Assembly: GCF_011290365.1 (NCBI RefSeq)
Contig: NZ_CP049786.1
Span: 4,154,001-4,218,000 of the forward strand
Source: Leclercia sp. 29361
GTDB taxonomy: Bacteria > Pseudomonadota > Gammaproteobacteria > Enterobacterales > Enterobacteriaceae
Direction: 5' to 3'
DNA: 64,000 nt
The first letter of the stretch is position 1, and each line of letters opens with the position of its first letter. The position numbers and the translations under genes were made by a program. The notes beneath the pieces are model-generated. The model was not told where the DNA came from. It ran no database searches and saw nothing but the letters and a program-made list of their open reading frames with translations. Positions 40,831-50,923 of the stretch are shown here, piece after piece.

Positions 40831-41658
40831 ATGTCAGCACCTCAGATGGTTGATAAAACAGTAAAAGGCTGGCAGGCATCGCTTGCTTTGCAGTTTTGTC
40901 ACACCCCTGAAAAAACCCTCCTTCACTCTGCTCGTCATGTCGGCCCCCTTACCGTACAACGCCCGTTCTATCCCGAAGATGACACCTGCCACCTCTATCT
41001 GCTGCACCCGCCGGGCGGGATTGTTGGCGGGGATGAACTGACAATCGACGTCCATCTTGAGGCCCGCAGCCACGCGCTGATCACCATGCCCGGTGCCAGC
41101 AAGTTCTACCGCAGCAACGGCGCGCTGGCGCGGCTGGATCAGCACTTCACCCTGGACGAGCACGCCACGCTGGAGTGGCTACCCCAGGACACCATTTTCT
41201 TCCCCGGCGCGAATGCCGCCCTGCGCTCGGTGTTTCATCTGCAGCGCAGCAGCACGCTACTGGCTTGGGAGCTGTTCTGCTTAGGCCGGCCGGTGATCGG
41301 CGAGATCTTCAGCCCCGGGCAGATCGAAAGCCGCCTTGAGGTCTGGATCGACGGCGAACCGCTGCTGATCGAACGCCAGCATCTGGCCGACGGCGATCTG
41401 ACCCCCGTGGCAGAACACCCGTGGATCGGCACCCTGCTGTTTTACCCGGCCAGCGAAACGCAGCTGGAGGAGGCCCGCGAGGCCCTGGCACCGCTGGAGC
41501 ATTTCGCCGGGGCGACCCTCACCGACGGCCTGCTGTCGGTGCGTTTTCTGGCCCATGACAACCTGATTTGCCAGCAGGCGATGCGCGAGATCTGGCAGCG
41601 CCTGCGCCCGCAGCTCACCGCCAAAGCCCCCTGCTCGCCCCGTATCTGGCACACCTGA
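40831..41658 (+). CDS. ureD: Urease accessory protein UreD
   Basis: UreD binds the urease apoprotein and forms, with UreF and UreG, the complex that carries nickel to the active site. The 275-residue protein shows family segments [40 protein letters not shown] and [11 protein letters not shown]. The start is not decided by a clear ribosome site; the ATG at 40831 gives a length close to Klebsiella UreD (about 270). It is first in ureDABCEJFG. No ureR-type regulator gene lies upstream. Confidence 0.95.
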   Translation: MSAPQMVDKTVKGWQASLALQFCHTPEKTLLHSARHVGPLTVQRPFYPEDDTCHLYLLHPPGGIVGGDELTIDVHLEARSHALITMPGASKFYRSNGALARLDQHFTLDEHATLEWLPQDTIFFPGANAALRSVFHLQRSSTLLAWELFCLGRPVIGEIFSPGQIESRLEVWIDGEPLLIERQHLADGDLTPVAEHPWIGTLLFYPASETQLEEAREALAPLEHFAGATLTDGLLSVRFLAHDNLICQQAMREIWQRLRPQLTAKAPCSPRIWHT

Positions 41659-41668
41659 GAGACGCACG

Positions 41669-41971
41669 ATGGAACTGACCCCCAGAGAAAAAGACAAGCT
41701 GTTGCTGTTTACCGCCGCGCTGGTGGCCGAGCGCCGTCTCGCCCGCGGCGTGAAGCTCAATTACCCGGAATCGGTGGCCCTGATCAGCGCCTTCATTATG
41801 GAAGGGGCACGCGACGGGCAGACGGTGGCGGAGCTGATGGAAGCCGGCCGCCACGTCCTGACCCGCAGCCAGGTGATGGAGGGCGTGCCGGAGATGATCC
41901 CGGACATTCAGGTGGAGGCCACCTTCCCGGACGGCTCCAAGCTGGTCACCGTTCACAATCCGATCCTGTAA
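41669..41971 (+). CDS. ureA: Urease subunit gamma
   Basis: UreA is the small structural subunit of the urease (UreABC)3 complex. Its 100 residues match Klebsiella UreA. It begins [20 protein letters not shown] and has the conserved [20 protein letters not shown]-terminus. It lies 10 bp after ureD and 9 bp before ureB. Confidence 0.98.
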   Translation: MELTPREKDKLLLFTAALVAERRLARGVKLNYPESVALISAFIMEGARDGQTVAELMEAGRHVLTRSQVMEGVPEMIPDIQVEATFPDGSKLVTVHNPIL

Positions 41972-41980
41972 GGGGGCAGC

Positions 41981-42295
41981 ATGATCCCAGGCGAATACCA
42001 GATTAAACCCGGCCAGATCGCGATCAACGCAGGCCGTAACACCCTGAGCGTGATCGTCGAGAACCACGGCGACAGGCCGATCCAGGTCGGATCCCATTAC
42101 CATTTTTACGAGGTGAACCCGGCCCTGAAGTTCGATCGTGAGCCCACCAGAGGCTACCGGCTGAACATCGCCGCCGGTACCGCCGTGCGTTTCGAGCCCG
42201 GACAAAAGCGGGCCGTAACGCTGGTGCAGGTGGCGGGCGCTCAGCGTATTGTCGGCTTTCGCGGCGAGGTGATGGGCGAGGTGAACTATGGCTGA
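41981..42295 (+). CDS. ureB: Urease subunit beta
   Basis: UreB is the second small urease subunit. The 104-residue sequence has the characteristic MIPGEYQI opening and the [14 protein letters not shown] and [14 protein letters not shown] segments. GGGGGCAGC precedes the ATG. The end overlaps ureC by eight bases, coupling their translation to give equal amounts. Confidence 0.98.
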   Translation: MIPGEYQIKPGQIAINAGRNTLSVIVENHGDRPIQVGSHYHFYEVNPALKFDREPTRGYRLNIAAGTAVRFEPGQKRAVTLVQVAGAQRIVGFRGEVMGEVNYG

Positions 42296-43991
42296 GATCT
42301 CACGCCAGGCCTATGCCGACATGTTTGGCCCCACCACCGGGGATAAAGTCCGGCTGGCCGATACCGAGCTGTGGATCGAGGTGGAACAGGATCTGACGAT
42401 CTACGGTGAAGAGGTCAAATTCGGCGGCGGGAAGGTGATCCGCGACGGCATGGGTCAGGGGCAGATGACGGCGCAGGATTGCGTCGATCTGGTGCTCACC
42501 AACGCCCTGATCGTCGATCATTGGGGGATCGTTAAGGCCGATATCGGCGTGAAGGATGGCCGGATCGTCGCCGTCGGTAAAGCCGGTAACCCGGACATTC
42601 AGCCCGGCGTCACTATCCCAATTGGCGCGGCCACCGAGGTGATCGCTGCCGAAGGGAAGATCGTTACCGCGGGCGGGGTCGATACCCACATCCACTGGAT
42701 CTGCCCCCAGCAGGCCGAAGAGGCGCTGGTCTCTGGCGTCACCACCATGATCGGCGGCGGAACCGGCCCTGCCGCTGGCACCAATGCCACCACCTGCACG
42801 CCGGGGCCGTGGTATATCGCGCGGATGCTGCAGGCCGCCGACACCCTGCCGGTCAATATTGGCCTGCTGGGCAAAGGCAACGCCTCCAACCCGGATACCC
42901 TGCGCGAGCAGGTTGCCGCCGGGGCGATTGGCCTGAAAATTCATGAGGACTGGGGGTCAACGCCCGCAGCCATCGACTGCTCCCTGACGGTGGCGGATGA
43001 GATGGATATCCAGGTGGCGCTGCACAGCGACACCCTCAACGAGGCCGGGTTTGTCGAAGACACGCTGGCGGCCATCGCCGGGCGCACCATCCACACCTTC
43101 CACACCGAAGGGGCGGGCGGCGGCCATGCGCCGGATATCATCACCGCCTGCGCGCACTCTAACATTCTACCCTCCTCCACCAACCCGACCCTGCCCTACA
43201 CGGTCAATACCATCGACGAACATCTCGACATGCTGATGGTCTGCCACCATCTCGACCCGGATATTGCCGAGGACGTCGCCTTTGCCGAATCGCGCATTCG
43301 CCGGGAGACCATCGCCGCCGAAGACGTGCTGCATGACATCGGGGCCTTCTCCCTCACCTCGTCGGATTCGCAGGCGATGGGCCGGGTTGGAGAGGTAATT
43401 ATCCGCACCTGGCAGGTGGCGCACCGGATGAAAGTGCAGCGCGGCCCGCTGGCGGACGAATCGGGCGAGAACGATAACCTGCGGGTGAAGCGCTATATCG
43501 CCAAATACACCATCAACCCGGCCCTGACCCACGGCATCGCCCACGAAGTTGGGTCGATTGAGGCCGGCAAGCTGGCGGATCTGGTGGTCTGGTCCCCCGC
43601 CTTCTTTGGCGTGAAGCCAGCCACCATCGTCAAAGGCGGGATGATCGCCTGCGCGCCGATGGGCGACATTAACGCCTCGATCCCTACCCCGCAGCCGGTG
43701 CACTACCGCCCGATGTTTGGGTCGCTGGGTGCCGCCCGCCACGCTACCCGGCTGACGTTTCTCTCGCAGGCCGCCGCCGATAACGGTATTGCGCAACAGT
43801 TGAACCTGCAGAGTGCCACGGCGGTGGTCAAAGGCTGCCGGACGGTGAAAAAGGCCGACATGATCCACAACGCCCTGCAACCGAACATTACCGTCGATGC
43901 GCAAACTTATGAGGTGCGCATTGACGGGGAACTGATCACCAGTGAGCCGGCAGAGGTCCTGCCGATGGCACAACGCTATTTTCTGTTCTGA
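42288..43991 (+). CDS. ureC: Urease subunit alpha (catalytic)
   Basis: UreC is the amidohydrolase subunit that splits urea to ammonia and carbamate at a dinickel centre. It has 567 residues, exactly the Klebsiella aerogenes length, and the metal ligands fall at the same numbers: His134 and His136 (THIHWI), the lysine to be carbamylated Lys217 and His219 (GLKIHEDWG), His246, His272 and Asp360. The flap Cys319 and general acid His320 are in MVCHHLDPD. Everything needed for activity is present. Confidence 0.99.
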   Translation: MAEISRQAYADMFGPTTGDKVRLADTELWIEVEQDLTIYGEEVKFGGGKVIRDGMGQGQMTAQDCVDLVLTNALIVDHWGIVKADIGVKDGRIVAVGKAGNPDIQPGVTIPIGAATEVIAAEGKIVTAGGVDTHIHWICPQQAEEALVSGVTTMIGGGTGPAAGTNATTCTPGPWYIARMLQAADTLPVNIGLLGKGNASNPDTLREQVAAGAIGLKIHEDWGSTPAAIDCSLTVADEMDIQVALHSDTLNEAGFVEDTLAAIAGRTIHTFHTEGAGGGHAPDIITACAHSNILPSSTNPTLPYTVNTIDEHLDMLMVCHHLDPDIAEDVAFAESRIRRETIAAEDVLHDIGAFSLTSSDSQAMGRVGEVIIRTWQVAHRMKVQRGPLADESGENDNLRVKRYIAKYTINPALTHGIAHEVGSIEAGKLADLVVWSPAFFGVKPATIVKGGMIACAPMGDINASIPTPQPVHYRPMFGSLGAARHATRLTFLSQAAADNGIAQQLNLQSATAVVKGCRTVKKADMIHNALQPNITVDAQTYEVRIDGELITSEPAEVLPMAQRYFLF

Positions 43992-44000
43992 GGAGAAATC

Positions 44001-44465
44001 ATGATCACCTTAACTCAACGCCTCGACCATCCCCATCCCGTGACTGCCCGGGTGACGCTGCCGATTGATGTCCGGGTCAAGAGCCGCGCCCGCGTGGCGC
44101 TGGACGACGGGCGCGATGCAGGCCTGATATTGCCGCGCGGCCTGCTGCTGCGGGGTGGCGACCTGCTTATCAGCGACGACGGCCGTGAGGTGGTGGAAGT
44201 TATTGCTGCCGCTGAGCCACTGTCGGTGGTGCGCTGCGCCGATCCTTTCCTGCTGGCGCGCGCCTGCTATCACCTGGGCAACCGCCACGTGCCGCTGCAA
44301 ATTCTGCCCGGCGAGCTGCGTTATCACCACGATCACGTCCTCGACGAGATGCTGCACCTGTTCGACCTCGAAGTGACGTTCGCCAGGCTGCCGTTTGAAC
44401 CGGAAGCAGGTGCCTACGCCAGCGAAGGTCATTCCCATTCGCACTCTCACGCTCATTCACATTAA
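44001..44465 (+). CDS. ureE: Urease nickel metallochaperone UreE
   Basis: UreE delivers nickel to the UreDFG complex. The 154 residues contain an N-terminal domain (about 1-75), a metal-binding domain with the interface histidine in YHLGNRHVPLQI, and a His-rich C-terminal tail (GHSHSHSHAHSH) for nickel storage, shorter than in Klebsiella. AGGAGAAATC precedes the ATG. Confidence 0.97.
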   Translation: MITLTQRLDHPHPVTARVTLPIDVRVKSRARVALDDGRDAGLILPRGLLLRGGDLLISDDGREVVEVIAAAEPLSVVRCADPFLLARACYHLGNRHVPLQILPGELRYHHDHVLDEMLHLFDLEVTFARLPFEPEAGAYASEGHSHSHSHAHSH

Positions 44466-44474
44466 GGATTCATC

Positions 44475-45014
44475 ATGCGCAAGTTGTTCCCCCTGCTGCT
44501 GCTGGCCTTCTCCCTGCCCGCGCTGGCCCATCCGGGACACGGCAGCGACAGTTTTCAGGCCGGCTTTTTCCATCCCCTGACCGGGCTGGATCATCTCCTG
44601 ATGTTAACCGGCGCAGGCGTGCTCGCTGCCCTGAGCGGCCGCAAACTGCTGATGCCTTTTGCCACCCTCGGGATGATGCTGACCGGCGCGATCGCGGGCA
44701 GCCTGTTTGGCGGTTTTAGCGGGATGGAGATGCTGATTATCGCCTCGCTGGCGGTATGCGGCGTGATGATGTTCAAAACCGAAAACCGCCTGTTGCTGGC
44801 CGTCCCGGCGCTGGCGATGTTCCACGGCTGGGCGCACGGCGTCGAGATGGCAGGCCACAGCTTCTGGCTGTTCACCAGCGGCTTTATGCTCGCCAGCGCT
44901 GCGGTGCTGTGCGTCAGCTTTGCTGCCGGGTTGCTGCTGCGCCGCCACGACGGGCTGCGTAAAACCTTTGGCGGGGGGCTGATCGCCTCTGCACTGCTGG
45001 CGCTGATGAGCTGA
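44475..45014 (+). CDS. ureJ: HupE/UreJ family nickel-related membrane protein
   Basis: A 179-residue membrane protein of the HupE/UreJ family, believed to be a secondary nickel (or cobalt) permease. The signal-like first segment is followed by the family signature [22 protein letters not shown], rich in possible Ni ligands, and by about six hydrophobic helices. It sits between ureE and ureF, a placement that implies nickel supply to urease. It overlaps ureF by one base. Nickel transport is inferred from family and context. Confidence 0.92.
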   Translation: MRKLFPLLLLAFSLPALAHPGHGSDSFQAGFFHPLTGLDHLLMLTGAGVLAALSGRKLLMPFATLGMMLTGAIAGSLFGGFSGMEMLIIASLAVCGVMMFKTENRLLLAVPALAMFHGWAHGVEMAGHSFWLFTSGFMLASAAVLCVSFAAGLLLRRHDGLRKTFGGGLIASALLALMS

Positions 45015-45685
45015 TGGACCTGTCCCGCCAGCTGCGCCTGATGCAGCTCGCCAGCAGCAGCCTGCCGGTGGGATCCTACACCTGGTCCCAGGGGCTGGAG
45101 TGGGCGGCGGAAGCGGGCTGGGTTACGACGCCCGCCGCGTTCAAAGCCTGGCAATGTCAGCAGATGGAGCAGAGCTTTTTCTGCGTCGATCTGCCGCTGT
45201 TTGCCCGCCTGTATCGCGCCTGCGAGCAGCAGGATATTGCCGCCGCCTCGCGCTGGACAGCGTACCTCCTCGCCTGCCGCGAGACCCGCGAGCTGCGGGA
45301 AGAGGAGCGCAACCGCGGGGCAGCCTTCACCCGGCTGATCAAAAGCTGGGAGACGGACTGCCCGCCCGACTGGCTGCCGCTGTTCTCGCAAAGCCAGCTG
45401 TGCGGCATGGCATGGCTCGGCGTGCGCTGGGGCATCGGCCTGCGCGAGATGGCGTTAAGCCTCGGCTACAGCTGGATTGAGAGCGCAGTGATGGCGGGCG
45501 TTAAGCTGGTGCCCTTTGGTCAGCAGGCGGCCCAGCTATTGATCATCGATCTCTGCGATCGCTTTGCCGACGGGCTGGAGCAGGCCCTTCTGCGCCGCGA
45601 TGACCAGTTGGGGGCGGCCACGCCGCTCTCGGCCATCGCCTCGGCGCGTCATGAAACCCAATATTCACGGTTATTCCGTTCCTGA
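45014..45685 (+). CDS. ureF: Urease accessory protein UreF
   Basis: UreF is the all-helical accessory protein that bridges UreD and the GTPase UreG. It has 223 residues with family landmarks [36 protein letters not shown] and [16 protein letters not shown]. Its ATG overlaps the ureJ stop (TGATG). Confidence 0.96.
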   Translation: MDLSRQLRLMQLASSSLPVGSYTWSQGLEWAAEAGWVTTPAAFKAWQCQQMEQSFFCVDLPLFARLYRACEQQDIAAASRWTAYLLACRETRELREEERNRGAAFTRLIKSWETDCPPDWLPLFSQSQLCGMAWLGVRWGIGLREMALSLGYSWIESAVMAGVKLVPFGQQAAQLLIIDLCDRFADGLEQALLRRDDQLGAATPLSAIASARHETQYSRLFRS

Positions 45686-45694
45686 GGAGTCTCT

Positions 45695-46312
45695 ATGTCT
45701 GAGTACAAACATCCCCTGCGCGTGGGCGTCGGCGGCCCGGTAGGGTCGGGCAAAACCGCCCTGCTGGAAGCACTGTGTAAAGCGATGCGCGACCAGTATC
45801 AGCTGGCGGTGGTGACCAACGATATCTACACCAAAGAGGATCAGCGCATCCTCACCGAGGCAGGCGCCCTCGAGCCGGAGCGCATTGTCGGGGTAGAAAC
45901 CGGCGGCTGTCCGCACACCGCGATCCGCGAAGATGCCTCGATGAATCTGGCGGCGGTGGAAGCGCTGAGCGAGAAGTTCGGCAATCTGGATCTGATCTTT
46001 GTCGAGAGCGGTGGGGATAACCTGAGCGCCACCTTCAGCCCCGAGCTGGCGGATCTGACCATCTACGTGATCGACGTCGCCGAAGGGGAGAAGATCCCGC
46101 GCAAAGGCGGGCCGGGGATCACTAAATCCGATTTTCTGGTGATCAACAAAACCGATCTTGCGCCGTACGTGGGTGCGTCGCTGGAGGTGATGGAGCGCGA
46201 CACCAACCGGATGCGCGGCGAGCGTCCCTGGACTTTCACCAACCTGAAAGTGGGCGACGGGCTGGGGACGATCATTGGCTTCCTGGAAGAGAAAGGAATG
46301 CTGAAGATATAA
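45695..46312 (+). CDS. ureG: Urease accessory GTPase UreG
   Basis: UreG is the SIMIBI-class GTPase that powers nickel insertion. The 205 residues show the P-loop [15 protein letters not shown], switch motif [14 protein letters not shown] with the Cys-Pro-His nickel site, Walker [13 protein letters not shown] and base-recognition motif VINKTDLA. It ends the urease operon. The nearest hairpin (46316-46338) fits better as the terminator of the convergent subtilase-like gene. Confidence 0.98.
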   Translation: MSEYKHPLRVGVGGPVGSGKTALLEALCKAMRDQYQLAVVTNDIYTKEDQRILTEAGALEPERIVGVETGGCPHTAIREDASMNLAAVEALSEKFGNLDLIFVESGGDNLSATFSPELADLTIYVIDVAEGEKIPRKGGPGITKSDFLVINKTDLAPYVGASLEVMERDTNRMRGERPWTFTNLKVGDGLGTIIGFLEEKGMLKI

Positions 46313-46338
46313 AAAAAGCCTGGCATCACGCCAGGCTT
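46312..46338 (-). terminator. Terminator of the subtilase-like gene
   Basis: Perfect 9-bp stem AAGCCTGGC/GCCAGGCTT with a 5-base loop. On the minus strand it is followed by TTTTT, so it ends the subtilase-like gene. On the plus strand a weaker tract may also serve ureG. Confidence 0.85.
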
Positions 46339-46343
46339 GCTGA

Positions 46344-48293
46344 TTATTTACAGCTGTTGCTCGATGCGCCCTGCTGACGCCACACGCCCCAGGTGCCGCC
46401 GTTGCCCGGGGTTTCCTGGCCCGGGTTGACGTACCACTGGTTCATCCAGATTTTGCCGTCGTAAGACACTTTGGTGCATTTGGTCGGATAGGCAATCTTC
46501 GCGTTATAGGCCGGTGCATCCAGCGCCGGTGCCGCCGGTTTGCTCACTTTAATGGTCATGCTGTCCTGAGCAGTACGACCGTCCGCCCCGGTGGTGGTCA
46601 GGGTATAGGTCACTTCACCTTCGCTATTGGCCGGGATCGCCGCATAGGCATGGGCGCTGTTCAGGCTGTTAACCAGGGTGCCGTTCAGCTTCTCCTGCAG
46701 CCAGAAGGTACCGGCCCCTTTGGTCACGCTCCAGTTATACGATTTCGCATTCAGGCTCTTGCTGCCATCCAGCGGCCAGGTGCTGACGCCCGTGGCAGAC
46801 GAAACCATGGTGTAATCCGCCCCGGCTACCGCCGTCGGGGCTGGCAGGGTTTCACCGCCGTTCTTCAGGGCCATGATGCGGGCAACGGCCCGCTCCATAT
46901 CCGGCTGCGTCCCGATGATCGCCCCGGTGCCATTGGCGGCTGGGGTACCGGTCTCCTGCAGGATCTGGCGCATCTGCAGCGGGGTCACCGTAATACCGTG
47001 AGCTTTGGCAATCCCCGACAGGCTGGCAACCACCCCGGCGACGATTGGTGTGGACGATGAGGTTCCCCCGAAGTTATTGGTGTAGTTGGCATTGACGGTA
47101 TTATTGAGGGTGCCGTAGCCGGTGGTGACGACATCGCTACAACCCCAGGAGGAGCTGGTCACTCGCTTGCCATAGGTGCTGAAGTGGGCCCGTTGCCCGG
47201 TCTTCGCACAGAAGGCCCCGGCAATAATCGCCCCGGAATCCCGCACCTGGGTATCCCATTTGCCATTGAACGCTGGCGAGTCGAGGTTGATATTGCCATT
47301 GCCCGCGGAGGTCACCACAAATACGCCTTTGTCAGTGAGCGCCTTAATGACGTTGAAATAGCTGACATCGTTTTCGATAGGGATGTAGCAGGCCGAGGTA
47401 CAGGTTCCGGCCACTTCTCCGCCCCAGGTCTGCATATTTAATGAGACCACATCCCCCGCGTTTAATTGGGGGATCATGTTATAGAGGTTGGTCGATGGCC
47501 AGGCGGCATAGGCGACTTTACTCTTATAGCTCAGGCCACGCACGCCGGAGCCAATATCCCGCGCCGCCAGAATGCCGACGGAAGCGGTATTATGTTGCCG
47601 TTCGGTGCAGGTCTCTTTGTTGGGTCCCTGCAGGAAAGCAATCGGCGGTAAATTCAGATGCTTATCATTCCAGCCACAGTTTTCGGACGAGACGATTGTA
47701 ATGTCTTCACCCTCATTGCCCTTATAGGAATTCACACTGTCACGGTTAACGCCACCCATATAATAGCCAGCACGTTTTTCACCAGGTGATTTTAAATAAT
47801 CCTGCAGGTGGCGATAATCCGGAATGGATGAAGCGGTGAGATTCCCGTTTACCGACGACTTTAATTTCGGTTTGCTTTGGGTTGTTTCCTGCTGGGTATC
47901 ATCTAACGAAACGGGAATACTTTCAGGATAAACAGATTCAACATTCTGGTTGTGTTCCAGCTCGGTAATAATTGTGTTGATGAAATTTTTGTCCTGCGCT
48001 TTACTCTCCGGCAGGGTGACACGCAAATAACGGTCAAAACCGTAACGCGTATTTAGCTCATTCAGTTCGGCAGACTTATCCGCCTGGAACATGGGGGTGA
48101 GGACCAGGGTCGGGTCGCTCAGGGTCAGCTTGCGGGCCGCAGCGGTTGTGCCCTCGGTGCCCGGTTTCAGCGTCACGATGATCGCTGCGTAAGAGATACC
48201 GTCCTGAGCCAGCTCCGCCTGAGGCAGCGTTGCAGCGTGCGCGGAACAGGTAACGGCTGCGCAAATTAACAGCGATAAAATACTTTTTTTCAT
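46344..48293 (-). CDS. Secreted subtilase-like (S8) protein with altered catalytic acid and CBM-like tail
   Basis: A 649-residue exported protein. The start at 48293 (MKKSILSLLICAAVTCSAHA) gives a clean signal peptide; a TTG at 48302 is the alternative. An S8 subtilisin-like domain spans about 175-460. The nucleophile Ser412 is in GTSSSTPIVAG, His234 is in ERQHNTASVG, and oxyanion Asn332 is in TSAGNGN. The catalytic Asp is not where expected: the strand reads ITIVSSENCGWND, with Ser203 and Glu204 in place of the usual D-x-G. A PKD-like beta domain (about 495-590) follows. A C-terminal module (about 600-649; YNAKIAYPT, YDGKIWMNQWYVNPG, WGVWRQQ) resembles chitin-binding CBM5/12. It may be an active atypical protease or a binding protein. 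Its divergent neighbour is a LuxR-type regulator. Confidence 0.8.
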   Translation of the reverse strand: MKKSILSLLICAAVTCSAHAATLPQAELAQDGISYAAIIVTLKPGTEGTTAAARKLTLSDPTLVLTPMFQADKSAELNELNTRYGFDRYLRVTLPESKAQDKNFINTIITELEHNQNVESVYPESIPVSLDDTQQETTQSKPKLKSSVNGNLTASSIPDYRHLQDYLKSPGEKRAGYYMGGVNRDSVNSYKGNEGEDITIVSSENCGWNDKHLNLPPIAFLQGPNKETCTERQHNTASVGILAARDIGSGVRGLSYKSKVAYAAWPSTNLYNMIPQLNAGDVVSLNMQTWGGEVAGTCTSACYIPIENDVSYFNVIKALTDKGVFVVTSAGNGNINLDSPAFNGKWDTQVRDSGAIIAGAFCAKTGQRAHFSTYGKRVTSSSWGCSDVVTTGYGTLNNTVNANYTNNFGGTSSSTPIVAGVVASLSGIAKAHGITVTPLQMRQILQETGTPAANGTGAIIGTQPDMERAVARIMALKNGGETLPAPTAVAGADYTMVSSATGVSTWPLDGSKSLNAKSYNWSVTKGAGTFWLQEKLNGTLVNSLNSAHAYAAIPANSEGEVTYTLTTTGADGRTAQDSMTIKVSKPAAPALDAPAYNAKIAYPTKCTKVSYDGKIWMNQWYVNPGQETPGNGGTWGVWRQQGASSNSCK

Positions 48294-48556
48294 TTTAGCC
48301 AACGATCCTTTATGACATTAATTAAAATCCTTCTTTTTCAGCATGAATTAAAAAAGTAAGCGGACCTATAAGAGCGCTCTTTTAAAAAATAAGAAATCTC
48401 TTGTCATTAAACGTTGGCTTAGCAGCGGCGCCATTTAAATCTGTCAAGCCCTCGCTGCGGGTAAAAATATTTATTCCTTTGCAATCCATCCGGGTACGCA
48501 CAATATAAAATTACATCCTGGGCAAACTCTAATTAACGCCGCTAAAGGAAAATCCA

Positions 48557-49204
48557 ATGACAATTAAAATGGTGATTGCGGATGAGCATACCGTGATCCG
48601 CCGGGGGATCGGCGCCATGATCGGCGATAACGCTTCTCTGGCGCTCTCATTCTGTGGCGAAGCCGCCTCAACCGTAGAGCTTCTGGCGTTGCTGGCGCGT
48701 GAAACCCCCGATATTTTGTTGCTGGGCTATACGCTGCGGGATCCGCAGAACGGCATGGAGGGGCTGGCGCTGGTGAAGTGGTTAACCCGCCACTACCCGT
48801 CGCTGCAGGTGATGATGCTCTCGCCCGATACCAACCCGCTGCTGATCCGCCTCGCACTGGAAGCAGGTGCGAAAGCCTGGCTCAGCCGTCACAGCGATGA
48901 AAAGATCCTCAGCCAGGCGTTACAGTCGGTGATCGATGGCGAAGTGTACGTCGAGCGCACCCTGATGAACGCCCTGTTTAAAGGCGGGAAAATGATGAAT
49001 GAGGCGCTCTCCGTCCGGGAGACTGACGTGCTGCGTTTGATCTGTAGGGGACTGAGCCTGACGGATATCTCGCGGCGGATGCATCTGAGCATTAAAACCG
49101 TGAGCGCCCATAAAATGCGGGCGATGGACAAGCTGGGGGTGAAGAACAGCTGCCAGCTCTACTGCCTGCTAGCGAAAACCCGGATGTTTGATATCGCACT
49201 CTGA
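48557..49204 (+). CDS. RcsB-like LuxR-type regulator lacking the phosphoacceptor Asp
   Basis: A 215-residue protein laid out like an NarL/RcsB response regulator: receiver domain about 1-125 and LuxR helix-turn-helix about 147-205 (LSVRETDVLRLICRGLSLTD, then HLSIKTVSAHKMRAMDKLGV). The acidic pocket is partly kept (Asp9, Glu10 in IADEH), but the phosphorylation site reads DILLLGYTL, with Gly57 where Asp is required, and the switch lysine is replaced (LSRHSDE). It should therefore not work by aspartyl phosphorylation. AAAGGAAAATCC gives a fair ribosome site. It is divergent from the subtilase-like gene across 263 bp with no other gene, so that gene is its likely target. It may also act as a partner of RcsB, as BglJ does. 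Confidence 0.85.
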   Translation: MTIKMVIADEHTVIRRGIGAMIGDNASLALSFCGEAASTVELLALLARETPDILLLGYTLRDPQNGMEGLALVKWLTRHYPSLQVMMLSPDTNPLLIRLALEAGAKAWLSRHSDEKILSQALQSVIDGEVYVERTLMNALFKGGKMMNEALSVRETDVLRLICRGLSLTDISRRMHLSIKTVSAHKMRAMDKLGVKNSCQLYCLLAKTRMFDIAL

Positions 49205-49221
49205 CATCCGGGTCACTTTCA

Positions 49222-50235
49222 TCAGGCGGCAGGCAGTTCTGCCAGCGGCCAGCGCGGACGGACGGAGACGCTGAGATCCGCCGTGGCACCCGGCTTCATA
49301 CGCACCATCCCGGCATAGGCGATCATCGCCCCGTTATCGGTACAGAATTCCGGACGGGCGTAGAACACCTCACCGCGACGCTTTTGCATCATTTCCGCCA
49401 GCTTCGCACGCAGGGTACGGTTGGCGCTGACGCCACCCGCCATCACCAGACGCTTAAAGCCAGTCTGATCCAGAGCGCGCTTGCACTTGATCATCAGCGT
49501 ATCCACCACCGCGTCTTCAAAAGCACGGGCGATATCAGCGCGGGTCTGATCGTCATCTTCATTATTACGGATGGTATTCGCCGCGAAGGTTTTCAGCCCC
49601 GAGAAGCTGAAATCCAGACCCGGACGATCCGTCATCGGACGCGGGAAGACAAAGCGCCCTTCCGTGCCCTGGGATGCCATTTTCGACAGCATCGGGCCGC
49701 CTGGGTAATCGAGACCCAGCAGCTTGGCGGTTTTATCGAAAGCTTCACCCGCCGCATCGTCAATGGACTCACCCAGCAGTTCGTATTCACCAATACCGGT
49801 GACGCTGATCAACTGGGTGTGGCCGCCGGAAACCAGCAGCGCCACAAACGGAAACTCCGGTGGATTATCTTCCAGCATCGGCGCCAGCAGGTGCCCTTCC
49901 ATATGGTGAACCGGGATTGCCGGGACATCCCACGCGAACGCCAGCGAACGACCAATAGTCGCGCCCACCAGCAGCGCGCCCACCAGCCCTGGACCGGCCG
50001 TGTAGGCTACGGCGTCGATATCTTTTGCCGTTAAGCCCGCCTCTTTCAGCGCCGCCTGAATCAGTGGCACCGTTTTACGCACATGATCGCGGGAGGCCAG
50101 CTCCGGCACCACGCCGCCGTAGTCAGCATGTAATTTCACCTGACTATACAGTTGGTTGGCGATCAGCCCTTTTTCATCGTCGTAGATCGCGATGCCGGTT
50201 TCATCGCAGGATGTTTCAATACCCAGTACACGCAT
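49222..50235 (-). CDS. tsaD: tRNA N6-threonylcarbamoyladenosine transferase TsaD
   Basis: TsaD, with TsaB and TsaE, moves threonylcarbamoyl from its AMP ester to A37 of ANN-reading tRNAs. The 337 residues equal the E. coli length. The ASKHA-fold protein has the metal-site histidines in [11 protein letters not shown] and conserved [24 protein letters not shown] and [10 protein letters not shown]. It is divergent from rpsU, the standard enterobacterial layout, and faces the RcsB-like gene. Confidence 0.97.
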   Translation of the reverse strand: MRVLGIETSCDETGIAIYDDEKGLIANQLYSQVKLHADYGGVVPELASRDHVRKTVPLIQAALKEAGLTAKDIDAVAYTAGPGLVGALLVGATIGRSLAFAWDVPAIPVHHMEGHLLAPMLEDNPPEFPFVALLVSGGHTQLISVTGIGEYELLGESIDDAAGEAFDKTAKLLGLDYPGGPMLSKMASQGTEGRFVFPRPMTDRPGLDFSFSGLKTFAANTIRNNEDDDQTRADIARAFEDAVVDTLMIKCKRALDQTGFKRLVMAGGVSANRTLRAKLAEMMQKRRGEVFYARPEFCTDNGAMIAYAGMVRMKPGATADLSVSVRPRWPLAELPAA

Positions 50236-50320
50236 GACTTGTTTTACCTCACTCAGATACCGCGCAGTGTAGAGCCTGGGCGGGTTGATGTAAAACTTTC
50301 CTCACCCCTGGAGTTCTCTT

Positions 50321-50330
50321 CGTGTATACT
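50321..50330 (+). promoter_or_regulatory. Putative rpsU operon promoter (-10)
   Basis: CGTGTATACT carries an extended -10 (TG-TATACT style) 142 bases before the rpsU ATG, between divergent tsaD and rpsU. The -35 is not obvious. Confidence 0.4.
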
Positions 50331-50417
50331 CCTCACCCTTATAAAAGTCCCTTTCAAAAACGGCCGCGGTGCTTTACAAAGCAGCAGCAATTGCAGTAAA
50401 ATTCCGCACCATTTTGA

Positions 50418-50687
<270 letters not shown>

Positions 50688-50691
50688 TCTT

Positions 50692-50711
50692 TTGAGGACG
50701 CACGTCCTCAA
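50692..50711 (+). terminator. Leaky internal terminator between rpsU and dnaG
   Basis: TTGAGGAC/GTCCTCAA with a 4-base loop lies right after rpsU and lacks a long T run. It corresponds in position to T1 of the E. coli macromolecular synthesis operon, which keeps dnaG expression low. The rest of the 236-bp gap up to dnaG holds no gene. Confidence 0.65.
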
Positions 50712-50923
50712 TTGTCAGACAGAGTAATAGTCGTAAGGCCGTGCTTCCGGAAGGAATGCGCGGCTTGTTTTCGTTTATGAATCAGGACTTACACAAAATC
50801 ATTCACACTGTATCAAGGCGGCAAGTGAGTGAATCCCCGGAGCTTACTTAAGTAAGTGACAGGGGTGAACGAGCGCAGCCAACGCAGAGACAGTTTGAAG
50901 GATGAAGTGTAATCGCGGGGCCT

